Shown here: positions 1-5,352 of the stretch, in pieces
How the letters are laid out: each line of letters opens with the position of its first letter
How positions within the stretch are numbered: the first letter of the stretch is position 1
Assembly: GCA_003022985.1 (NCBI GenBank)
Contig: PXTV01000031.1
Location: 1-5,352 of the forward strand
Source of the DNA: Bacteroidetes bacterium SW_11_45_7
GTDB taxonomy: Bacteria; Bacteroidota; Bacteroidia; Chitinophagales; SW-11-45-7
DNA length: 5,352 nucleotides
Direction: 5' to 3'
Made by a program: the position numbers and the translations under genes
Notes under the pieces: generated by a model
What the model was told of the DNA's origin: nothing
The model's input: only the letters and a program-made list of their open reading frames with translations
The model's database searches: none

Positions 1-1
1 C

Positions 2-685
2 CTAGTGAGCATTGTCATTATAATCGGCTACATCATTGCCGTGGATATTCTTGAAATCACTTTCATCGCGAATTTTCAGTGGTATAAAGTCACCGTTTTC
101 CTGAAATTTTTCGGTTTTATTGCGGTCTTTGGCTTTCTTGAACAATATGTGCCCAAGCTCCGGGAATGGCTGCGCTTTCCAACTTGGTTTGAATACAGTG
201 GTATGATTGTGCTCTCTGCCGGCATTGCTGTTTTGATATTCAACGATCCTTCCGCAAGCCCTTTACCTGTTTCTTACCAGTTTGGCGACCACACCCAACG
301 CGATCCCGAAATTGCCCTGGCCAAAGAGGTAATGGCGAAAACGCCACGAGCTGCTGTGCTGATTCAGCCCTTTAGCAACACCTCACTGAAGTATTACAGC
401 AGGCGTTCGTCTTATGTAAGTTTTAAATCGCCCGTCAAGAGTCGCTCTTACATGGACGAATGGTACGAGCGCATACAAGAAGTCTACGGCTTGTCGCTGT
501 CGATGAAACAAAAGGGCTTCAACTTGAAAAAAGAGGCCGATCGCTACTTTATGAATCACGATTCCTCAACCCTGGAGCCGCTTAAAGCCAAGGGAGTAAC
601 GCATATTTTTACGTGGCAGGAGCACAAGTTGGAGGGTTACCAGATTGTTGCTGAGAATGATGAATTTGCCGTCTACAAGCTGTGA
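2..685 (+). CDS. C-terminal part of an integral membrane protein, DUF6798-like (5' truncated)
   Basis: The reading frame is open to the left edge, so the gene starts outside the window; the in-frame GTG at position 5 is not a convincing start because it falls inside a hydrophobic segment. Counting from that GTG, hydrophobic segments lie at about residues 1-20, 29-47 and 63-79, followed by a soluble tail of about 145 residues. The tail runs from the FGDHTQRDPE stretch through TPRAAVLIQP (about 113-122), YYSRRSSYVSFKSP (about 130-143) and EWYERIQEVYG (about 152-162). From memory this pattern (a TP..A...P strand, an S-R pair, then an EWY.R helix) resembles the DUF6798 tail of multi-pass proteins related to GT-C glycosyltransferases. 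That makes an extracytoplasmic tail likely, but no function is assigned. The stop is 12 bases before the aminotransferase start, which suggests one transcript. The coding assignment is firm; the family is tentative. Confidence 0.8.
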   Translation, partial: LVSIVIIIGYIIAVDILEITFIANFQWYKVTVFLKFFGFIAVFGFLEQYVPKLREWLRFPTWFEYSGMIVLSAGIAVLIFNDPSASPLPVSYQFGDHTQRDPEIALAKEVMAKTPRAAVLIQPFSNTSLKYYSRRSSYVSFKSPVKSRSYMDEWYERIQEVYGLSLSMKQKGFNLKKEADRYFMNHDSSTLEPLKAKGVTHIFTWQEHKLEGYQIVAENDEFAVYKL

Positions 686-697
686 AGGATATAATCT

Positions 698-1558
698 ATG
701 GTATGGATCATCCATAACGGGAATTTGCAGGACAGTGAACAACCGTTCCTGTACCACACGAATCGAGCGTTTTCGTATGGTGATGGCATCTTTGAGACCA
801 TGCGCGTGCTGAATGGATACCTTCACTTGTGGGAATCGCATCGCTTAAGGGTTATATCGTCTTTACGGATACTCGACATGGAATTGCCGGAACCATTGGC
901 GCGCAATCGGTTACCAGAACAGGTTCATCAGCTTTTAGCAGCCAATGGGACCGGTGCCAATGCACGCGTCAGGTTGAGCATTTACCGCCAAGCAGGCGGC
1001 CTTTATTCGCCTACTGAATCCCGCACAAATTATACACTTGAGGTGATGCCGCTTGCTGAGGAGCAATTTGTGCTGAATCGAAAAGGTCTTGTGATCGGCA
1101 CAATGGATGAGCCCCTTAAAGTTTCCAACAAGCTCGCCAGTATCAAAAGCACAAGCGCTTTACCTTATGTGTATGCTGGTATCCATAAACAAAAGGAAGG
1201 TGTGGATGATTTGCTGATTACCAACAGCGAGCATCACATCATTGAAGGATTGAGTTCCAATCTCTTCATAGTGACAGCCGGAGCTCTTTTTACACCCTCA
1301 CTTAAGGAAGGATGCGTGGCCGGTGTGATGCGCGATCATATTATAGAATTGGCCAGGCAAAACGGCTATGAGGTGGTCGAAACTTCGCTGAATCGAGAAG
1401 CGCCTCTTTATGCTGAAGAGCTCTTCTTAACGAATGCTGTTAAGGGCATCCGGTGGGCGGGTTTGCACGGTTGGCATCAATACGATAATGCGGTGGCGCA
1501 GCAATTGATCGACAAATTGAACAGCCATGTACCCGAATATGCCACCCACCTTTCCTAA
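698..1558 (+). CDS. Aminotransferase class IV (fold-type IV PLP enzyme; PabC/IlvE/DAAT-like)
   Basis: A complete 286-residue cytosolic PLP-dependent enzyme of the family that holds branched-chain aminotransferase (IlvE), D-amino acid aminotransferase and aminodeoxychorismate lyase (PabC). The N-terminal SYGDGIFET (residues 26-34) is a family hallmark. K150, in the SIKSTSALPYV stretch, is the expected Schiff-base lysine. E183, in IIEGLSSNLF, is the conserved acid that contacts the PLP ring nitrogen. EGCVAGVMR (204-212) and LTNAVKGIRWA (244-254) fit the phosphate-binding and C-terminal substrate-loop regions. Length is normal for the family (270-300). The ATG at 698 puts the first beta strand (VWIIHNGNL) at the expected place; an AAGGAT lies about 8 bases upstream. 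It probably shares an operon with the upstream membrane protein. Substrate cannot be set from sequence: the N-terminal part looks more PabC-like, and no pabA/pabB is in view, so no symbol is given. Confidence 0.93.
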   Translation: MVWIIHNGNLQDSEQPFLYHTNRAFSYGDGIFETMRVLNGYLHLWESHRLRVISSLRILDMELPEPLARNRLPEQVHQLLAANGTGANARVRLSIYRQAGGLYSPTESRTNYTLEVMPLAEEQFVLNRKGLVIGTMDEPLKVSNKLASIKSTSALPYVYAGIHKQKEGVDDLLITNSEHHIIEGLSSNLFIVTAGALFTPSLKEGCVAGVMRDHIIELARQNGYEVVETSLNREAPLYAEELFLTNAVKGIRWAGLHGWHQYDNAVAQQLIDKLNSHVPEYATHLS

Positions 1559-2616
1559 CGGTGAATTGTAAAGGTGCCGGAAGCAATGCGTCCTTGATCA
1601 CTCAGTACTGTGAAAAAATAGAGACCTTGTTTCAATCCGCTGGTGGTGAAAGAAATGCGGGAGGTGTTGCCTGTTTGCCGGAGCACCTCTTGTCCTGTAA
1701 CATTCATGATCGTGAGAGTGAAAGATTGAGATGGATTTGTAGCAGGTAAATGCACTACCGCCTGTTCTTTGACGGGATTGGGAATGACTTTGGCTTGTTG
1801 AACAGAAGATGGGTGAGGTGACAGTGTTGTGGTCGTATCAGAAGTGTCATCAGGTGGCGATACCATGCACGTATCACCCTGGCTTTGACGGTAAAGGCAA
1901 GCCAGTGAGTCAATCGGCTCCTGGCCGTATGGCGTGGATGGCACTACCAGGTTCAAGCTTGGCGCACCACCGGTATCACTTGGATTGGCTACGCGCAGAA
2001 AAGCGGATTGCGAGGAGACGCCTTCATCAAGACAGCGGCTGTCAGCACCCGGTCGCTTAGCACCTTGAAGTGCAGCCATAAGCTTGTCGGCAAGCGAGCC
2101 ATTGGCAGCCAGAAAACGGGCTTCCATTGAATCCGGTACGCCAGGTTCTTTTAGGATGTTGCCCTGGATCGCGTAGTTAGGTCCTACAATATGACCCTTA
2201 TAATCGAGGGTGCTGTCACCCGTAAAGGCAGCAGCGCGTGGACTGCCGGCACTGTCAAAATCGGCAATACCGTATTGGCGAACGGTTGAATCACCCTGAA
2301 AGAAGTAATCGTTTGCCGTGACGTAGTCGATGATTTCCTGAGGCGAATCGCCCATGTCCATCCGGTCAGAAGCCGTTTGCTGATTCTGGGGGCGATAAGC
2401 TGCCTGTGTATGGATAACGCCCCGCCCGGGATGAACATCGCTAATGATAACAGCACTGCTGGTAGAGGCGCTGGTATCCTGAAGGCATGTTGCACCTGCA
2501 CTCCCCACTTTGCCTGTGACACTATCAACAGCTACAATGGAAAAAGTATGCTGGGCCAATGCAAAAAAGGGTGCGAGGACAAGGGAGATGATTATAATGA
2601 GGATATTGGAAGTCAT
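1555..2616 (-). CDS. Secreted DUF1028 (Ntn-hydrolase-like) protein with T9SS type A C-terminal sorting domain
   Basis: A 353-residue exported protein. Residues 1-21 form a signal peptide: a short N-region, the hydrophobic run ILIIIISLVLAPFFALA, and a likely signal peptidase I cut A21|Q22. Residues 24 to about 245 match DUF1028: TFSIVAVD at 24-31, PGRGVIHTQA at 63-72, RQYGIADF at 113-120, AAAFTG at 128-133, YAIQGNIL at 148-155, and LADKLMAALQGAK with ADSRC at about 175-195. DUF1028 is known to have an Ntn-hydrolase-like fold but its substrate is unknown to me. A Ser/Thr/Pro-rich linker (about 251-272) leads to a T9SS sorting domain (about 277-353) with VIPNPV, LTIMNVTGQEV and GLKQGLYFFTV. The product is therefore expected to cross the outer membrane and be released or surface-anchored. 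C44 and C195 could form a disulfide. The ATG has no Shine-Dalgarno, as is common in Bacteroidota. The gene is convergent with the aminotransferase; their stop codons overlap. Confidence 0.93.
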   Translation of the reverse strand: MTSNILIIIISLVLAPFFALAQHTFSIVAVDSVTGKVGSAGATCLQDTSASTSSAVIISDVHPGRGVIHTQAAYRPQNQQTASDRMDMGDSPQEIIDYVTANDYFFQGDSTVRQYGIADFDSAGSPRAAAFTGDSTLDYKGHIVGPNYAIQGNILKEPGVPDSMEARFLAANGSLADKLMAALQGAKRPGADSRCLDEGVSSQSAFLRVANPSDTGGAPSLNLVVPSTPYGQEPIDSLACLYRQSQGDTCMVSPPDDTSDTTTTLSPHPSSVQQAKVIPNPVKEQAVVHLPATNPSQSFTLTIMNVTGQEVLRQTGNTSRISFTTSGLKQGLYFFTVLSDQGRIASGTFTIHR

Positions 2617-2635
2617 GGAAGTTTTCAGAATCAGT

Positions 2636-2664
2636 TAAAGATAAGAATCAATGTTGTTTTTTTT
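2636..2664 (-). promoter_or_regulatory. Possible promoter of the DUF1028 gene (weak)
   Basis: Read on the minus strand, TATCTTTA (2643 down to 2636) matches seven of the eight positions in the Bacteroidota -7 consensus TAnnTTTG, with the last base differing. An eight-A tract (2664 down to 2657) ends 13 bases upstream of it, overlapping where the -33 element would begin. This would give a leader of about 10-15 bases before the ATG at 2616. There is no good TTTG at the -33 position, so this is only a candidate. Confidence 0.25.
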
Positions 2665-2719
2665 GCATCACTACTTGGTTTTATGGTTGTTCTTGAAAGT
2701 GATTCATAATAGAAACGAA

Positions 2720-2741
2720 GGTTGGGTGAGAACTTCCAACC
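2720..2741. repeat. Short inverted repeat in the divergent intergenic region
   Basis: GGTTGG (2720-2725) is followed after 10 bases by its exact reverse complement CCAACC (2736-2741); an inner G-T wobble could extend it by one pair. There is no T-run after it and no gene ends here, so it is not a terminator. It could be an operator or chance; a 6-bp match is weak evidence. Confidence 0.3.
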
Positions 2742-2842
2742 CGGGGACATCAAGTAAAACCTGACCATGTATGGCGTTTGTCCCGCAAGAATGCTAATTT
2801 CACAAACAATTGCGCATTTTTATCACAAATGGATGATCAACG

Positions 2843-3694
2843 ATGGCAGAACTGATCGAATGCCCGCGTGATGCAATGCAGGGTATTCAAGAATGGATCC
2901 CGGCAGAAAAGAAAGCAGCCTATCTGAACGAATTGTTGAAGGTTGGGTTTACAGTGCTGGATTGCGGGAGTTTTGTCTCACCCAAAGCCATACCGCAGAT
3001 GCAGGACACTGGCGAGGTATTGCCAAAACTCGATTTATCGCAGACATCAACCGAGCTATCAGTGATCGTTGCCAATCGCAGGGGCGCCCGGGATGCGGCT
3101 CAGTACCCGCAGATCGATTACCTTGGCTTTCCGTTTTCCGTCTCGGCCACCTTTCAACAGCAAAATACCAATGCCAGCATTGAGGAAGCCCTGACACGGG
3201 TGGAGCAGATCAAAGAGATATGCACAGACCACAACAAAAAGCTGATCATCTACATCTCCATGGGCTTTGGCAACCCATTTGGTGATGAATGGAGCCCTGC
3301 TATCCTTGAACACTGGGTGGACAAACTCCTCGCCATCAATGTAGACCGCTTGTCGATGGCCGATACCATCGGTGCCGCCACACCCGAGACGATCTCTTAC
3401 CTGTTTTCGCATCTAAGCGACCGCTATCCGCATCAGAATATTTCAGCCCATTTCCATTCCCATCCTTCTACTTGGCGCGAGAAGGTGGAAGCTGCTTACA
3501 ACAGCGGGTGTCGTATATTTGAATCAGCTCTTAACGGTTATGGCGGCTGCCCTATGGCCGAGGATGAGCTCGTGGGCAACCTGGCCACGGAAAACGTTAT
3601 CAGCTATCTGGAGGAGCAAAATGAGGATATGAACCTGAACAAAGAGGCCCTGCAACGTGCTATGGTAAAGGTGGGCGATACGTTCCCGTATTGA
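2843..3694 (+). CDS. Hydroxymethylglutaryl-CoA lyase (HMG-CoA lyase)
   Basis: A complete 283-residue TIM-barrel enzyme of the HMGL-like family that splits (S)-HMG-CoA into acetyl-CoA and acetoacetate, the final step of leucine degradation. ECPRDAMQG (6-14) supplies the conserved Arg9 and metal ligand Asp10. SFVSPKAIPQM (43-53) is the family signature following strand 2. HFH (203-205) supplies the two metal-binding histidines. GYGGCPMA (232-239) holds Cys236, the equivalent of the catalytic cysteine of the flexible G-loop. Asn246, in GNLATE, matches the last metal ligand. Differences from the human-type enzyme are Asp40 where human has Glu72, and HFHSHP in place of HCHDTYG; as I recall, Bacteroidota homologues share these, so they look clade-specific. 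The ATG at 2843 fits the family N-terminus (LIECPRD a few residues in); a GGATGA lies just upstream. Related aldolases such as homocitrate synthase are less likely because of the FVSPK and GGCP motifs. Confidence 0.92.
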   Translation: MAELIECPRDAMQGIQEWIPAEKKAAYLNELLKVGFTVLDCGSFVSPKAIPQMQDTGEVLPKLDLSQTSTELSVIVANRRGARDAAQYPQIDYLGFPFSVSATFQQQNTNASIEEALTRVEQIKEICTDHNKKLIIYISMGFGNPFGDEWSPAILEHWVDKLLAINVDRLSMADTIGAATPETISYLFSHLSDRYPHQNISAHFHSHPSTWREKVEAAYNSGCRIFESALNGYGGCPMAEDELVGNLATENVISYLEEQNEDMNLNKEALQRAMVKVGDTFPY

Positions 3695-3729
3695 TAATCA
3701 ACCTCATTCCATCGAAATTAAGGAGCAAC

Positions 3730-3750
3730 CAATCCAAAGGAGAGGGATTG
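3730..3750 (+). repeat. Small hairpin with a Shine-Dalgarno-like loop
   Basis: CAATCC (3730-3735) and GGATTG (3745-3750) are exact reverse complements around a nine-base loop, AAAGGAGAG. The loop would present an SD-like AGGAG, and the 3' arm ends in the TTG that could start the leader ORF. There is no following T-run, so it is not a terminator. The stem is only 6 bp and could be chance. Confidence 0.35.
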
Positions 3751-3822
3751 AAAATTACTAAAATAATAGGAGGGAGGTTCTCTTTGGTAATCGATAAGAA
3801 AGACCTGAAAGGTTTGCGCTAA
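3748..3822 (+). CDS. Possible 24-codon leader peptide upstream of the permease
   Basis: A short frame beginning at TTG (3748) and ending with TAA (3820-3822) would encode a basic 24-residue peptide, starting (M)KITKIIGGRF and ending LKGLR. AGGAG sits 5 bases before the TTG. A second in-frame TTG at 3784 lies 6 bases after AGGAGGGAGG (3768-3777), and would give a 12-residue version. The stop directly precedes the permease ATG in the same frame, an arrangement that suits translational coupling or a regulatory leader. Against it: both starts would be non-ATG, Bacteroidota rarely rely on Shine-Dalgarno pairing, and the peptide resembles nothing I know. It has no hydrophobic segment, so it is unlikely to be a lost N-terminus of the permease. 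Confidence 0.25.
   Translation: MKITKIIGGRFSLVIDKKDLKGLR
3768..3777 (+). promoter_or_regulatory. Strong Shine-Dalgarno-like motif misplaced for the permease start
   Basis: AGGAGGGAGG is highly complementary to the 3' end of 16S rRNA, but it ends 45 bases before the permease ATG, too far to serve it. It is 6 bases before an in-frame TTG at 3784. The only SD-like bases near the permease ATG are a weak GAAAGG at 3807-3812, with 10 bases between it and the ATG. Confidence 0.35.
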
Positions 3823-5352
3823 ATGGGATTAGACGCAATCATCGTACTGGTTATAATTGGGGTGGCAACCATCCTTTTTGTCACCGAGGTGCTCTCCATC
3901 GACCTTGTTGCCATCCTGATCATGGTATCGCTGGTGTTAACCGGTGTTATTACTCCCGCTGAGGGTGTGGCAGGTTTCAGCAATCCCGCTACCTTAACGG
4001 TTGCCTTTATGTTTGTGCTGAGTGCTGCCATGCTTAAGACGGGCGCCTTACAGCTCGTGGCGACAAGACTGTCCGATATTTTCCGCTATAACTTTTATCT
4101 GGGCATGTTTGCCATGATGGTAGCAGTGGGGATTTCATCAGCATTTATCAACAACACCCCTGTGGTGGCTGTACTGATTCCGGTAGTTATCCAGGTTGCG
4201 CATGCATCGCATCGCAATCCCACAAAAATGCTGATTCCCTTGTCTTTTGCATCGATCTTTGGCGGTAGTTGCACACTGATCGGCACGTCAACCAATATTC
4301 TCGTCTCGGGGATTGCGGAGAAAAATGGTCTTGAACCTTTCTCTATGTTCCAGATGGCACCCCTCGGCCTGATCCTGTTTATTGCAGGGATTGCCTATAT
4401 GATGGTTGCCGGTATCCGGCTCTTACCTGAAAACAAGGAGGAGCAGAACCTTGAAAAAAAGTTCGAGCTGCGCGATTACATGACGGAACTGCAATTGCTC
4501 GACAATGCCGATTCCGTGAACAAGCCCATTATGGACTCCCCGTTGACGAAAGAACTGGAGATGGAGATCATCGAAATCCAGCGCAACGGGAACAAGTTTT
4601 CCCTGCCACCGGGCGATATGATCCTTCAAGCGGGTGATATCCTCAAAGTTCAGTGCGATGTGGAAAAGATCAAGGCGTTGAAGGACAAGGTGCGGGTTAA
4701 GATCGAGCCAAGTATCAGGATAGGGGAGGATGTGGTCCAAACAAGCGGCATGACACTTGTGGAAATGGTTATTACAGCAAATTCATCGTTTGAGAACAAG
4801 ACACTCCGTCAACTCGACTTCAGGCGCAAGTACAGGGCAGCGCCCTTAGCCATCCGCCACCGCCAGGAGGTTCTCCATGAGAATATTCAGGATGTTCCGC
4901 TAAAAGCCGGTGATGTGATTCTGGCCGAGGTCAAGCACCACTTCCTGGACGATCTCAAACAGCTGGAACAGAGCCAGGAGAGCCCTTTTATTATCCTGTC
5001 AGAAGAGGGGATCATCGATTTCAACAAAAAGCGCTTTGGGATTGTGCTGGCGGTCATTGCGGGCGTGGTGACGTTGGCAACCCTGAACATCGTACCGATC
5101 ATGATGGGTACGATTGCAGGCGTGTCTTTGTTGGTGCTTCTCCGCTGCATGACCATGAAGGAGGTCTATGAAGCCATCAACTGGAAGATCGTCTTTTTGT
5201 TGGCGGGGGCGCTCAGCCTGGGCTCAGCAATGACAAGCAGCGGCCTTGCCGATAGTATGGCTTTTGGGCTCATCAACTACCCGGGTGATTGGGGCCCGGT
5301 AGCAGTGGTGTCAGGCTTATATATCCTTACTTCTCTGCTCACAAACGTCATG
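3823..5352 (+). CDS. SLC13/DASS-type permease with two RCK_C (TrkA-C) domains (3' truncated)
   Basis: 510 codons run without a stop to the window edge; full-length relatives are about 590-620 residues, so roughly 90 are missing. It is a secondary transporter of the inner membrane in the ion transporter superfamily, whose known substrates include sulfate and di- or tricarboxylates, generally coupled to sodium or protons. The first membrane half has segments at about 4-22, 25-43 and 56-71, then SSAFINNTPVV (105-115), a segment at about 136-150 and GTSTN (154-158). INNTP and GTSTN form the first SNT-like substrate and ion site. One more segment (about 180-200) ends the half. A cytosolic loop (about 203-400) holds two RCK_C domains, marked by LPPGDMILQAGDILKV (261-276) and LKAGDVILAEV (360-370), likely regulatory. 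The second half begins at about 402, with INWKIVFLLAGALSLGSAM (452-470). The gene is cut at TSLLTNVM, where the second SNT-like motif begins. The start is firm because TAA directly precedes the ATG in frame and the N-terminus is typical. Substrate is unknown. Confidence 0.92.
   Translation, partial: MGLDAIIVLVIIGVATILFVTEVLSIDLVAILIMVSLVLTGVITPAEGVAGFSNPATLTVAFMFVLSAAMLKTGALQLVATRLSDIFRYNFYLGMFAMMVAVGISSAFINNTPVVAVLIPVVIQVAHASHRNPTKMLIPLSFASIFGGSCTLIGTSTNILVSGIAEKNGLEPFSMFQMAPLGLILFIAGIAYMMVAGIRLLPENKEEQNLEKKFELRDYMTELQLLDNADSVNKPIMDSPLTKELEMEIIEIQRNGNKFSLPPGDMILQAGDILKVQCDVEKIKALKDKVRVKIEPSIRIGEDVVQTSGMTLVEMVITANSSFENKTLRQLDFRRKYRAAPLAIRHRQEVLHENIQDVPLKAGDVILAEVKHHFLDDLKQLEQSQESPFIILSEEGIIDFNKKRFGIVLAVIAGVVTLATLNIVPIMMGTIAGVSLLVLLRCMTMKEVYEAINWKIVFLLAGALSLGSAMTSSGLADSMAFGLINYPGDWGPVAVVSGLYILTSLLTNVM
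4435..4502 (+). promoter_or_regulatory. Candidate -1 programmed frameshift site inside the permease gene
   Basis: An A AAA AAG heptamer (4455-4461) lies in the phase needed for tandem -1 slippage, across codons GAA AAA AAG. AAGGAGGAG (4435-4443) lies 11 bases upstream, and an exact 6-bp inverted repeat (TCGAGC 4463-4468, GCTCGA 4497-4502) lies downstream. A slip would add 58 residues in the -1 frame and stop at TGA 4635-4637, giving about 271 residues: the first membrane half without either RCK_C domain. The parts resemble the dnaX signal, but the heptamer is simply how Glu-Lys-Lys can be encoded, the stem is short and begins only one base after the heptamer. Low confidence. Confidence 0.2.

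Larger units (their letters stand above)
2617..2842. other. Divergent intergenic region between the DUF1028 gene and the HMG-CoA lyase gene
   Basis: This 226-base AT-rich stretch separates two diverging genes and must hold both promoters. I see no credible coding frame or RNA gene. It contains an eight-T run at 2657-2664, a short inverted repeat at 2720-2741 and the leader of the lyase gene. TTTG at 2777-2780 and TAATTTCA at 2795-2802 loosely resemble the Bacteroidota -33 and -7 boxes for the lyase gene, but the 14-base gap is shorter than the usual 19-21, so I do not call a plus-strand promoter. Confidence 0.6.
3695..3822 (+). other. Purine-rich leader between the lyase and the permease
   Basis: A 128-base gap with no evident intrinsic terminator after the lyase, so read-through into the permease is plausible. 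It holds three GGAG-type motifs (3721-3724, 3739-3742 and 3768-3777), a 6-bp hairpin (3730-3750) and an open frame in phase with the permease that is closed by TAA at 3820-3822, directly before the permease ATG. Confidence 0.5.

Noticed and set aside
2184..2528. Minus-strand open frame of 114 codons
   Set aside because: It lies wholly inside the DUF1028 gene in another frame on the same strand and shows no family features, whereas the overlapping frame has clear domains.
2657..2664. Eight-T run considered as an intrinsic terminator
   Set aside because: No GC-rich hairpin precedes it on the plus strand, and no plus-strand gene ends nearby; the genes on either side diverge.
2377..2709. Plus-strand open frame running from the DUF1028 gene into the intergenic region
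   Set aside because: It is antisense to the signal peptide and core of the DUF1028 gene, its composition is atypical, and it has no recognisable domain.
3059..3412. Minus-strand open frame of 117 codons
   Set aside because: It is antisense to the HMG-CoA lyase, whose plus-strand motifs are unmistakable; its translation has no recognisable domain.
3695..3822. Idea that the permease originally started upstream and was split by a nonsense codon
   Set aside because: The N-terminus at the 3823 ATG already matches the usual start of the family's first membrane segment, and the upstream frame is charged rather than hydrophobic.
4423..4740. Minus-strand open frame of 105 codons in the permease region
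   Set aside because: The plus frame is open through the whole region and encodes RCK_C motifs, so the antisense frame is a shadow.

Overview
The window looks like chromosomal DNA from a member of the Bacteroidota. The strongest sign is a secreted protein ending in a type IX secretion (Por) sorting domain. The HMG-CoA lyase also carries the sequence variant I associate with this phylum, and most starts lack a Shine-Dalgarno sequence, as is usual there. No mobile element, CRISPR array, rRNA or tRNA is visible.

Layout, left to right. (1) 2-685, plus strand: the C-terminal part of an integral membrane protein, cut by the window edge, with three hydrophobic segments and a soluble tail resembling the DUF6798 group. 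(2) 698-1558, plus strand: a complete fold-type IV PLP enzyme (aminotransferase class IV), 12 bases downstream and probably co-transcribed. (3) 1555-2616, minus strand: a secreted DUF1028 (Ntn-hydrolase-like) protein with a T9SS type A sorting domain, convergent with the aminotransferase and overlapping it by 4 bases at the stops. (4) 2617-2842: a divergent intergenic region with a weak promoter candidate. (5) 2843-3694, plus strand: an HMG-CoA lyase (last step of leucine breakdown). (6) 3695-3822: a purine-rich leader with three GGAG motifs, a small hairpin and a possible 24-codon leader ORF whose stop abuts the next start. (7) 3823 to the window end, plus strand: the first 510 residues of an SLC13/DASS-type permease with two RCK_C (TrkA-C) domains in its central loop, cut at the right edge.

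The genes do not form an obvious pathway. Genes 1-2 and 5-7 look like two separate plus-strand transcription units with the secreted protein between them on the other strand. I see no clear new system. The most unusual parts are the leader in front of the permease and, inside the permease gene, an in-phase A AAA AAG heptamer with a purine-rich SD-like stretch upstream and a 6-bp inverted repeat downstream. That arrangement recalls the dnaX-type -1 frameshift signal. Both are hypotheses.
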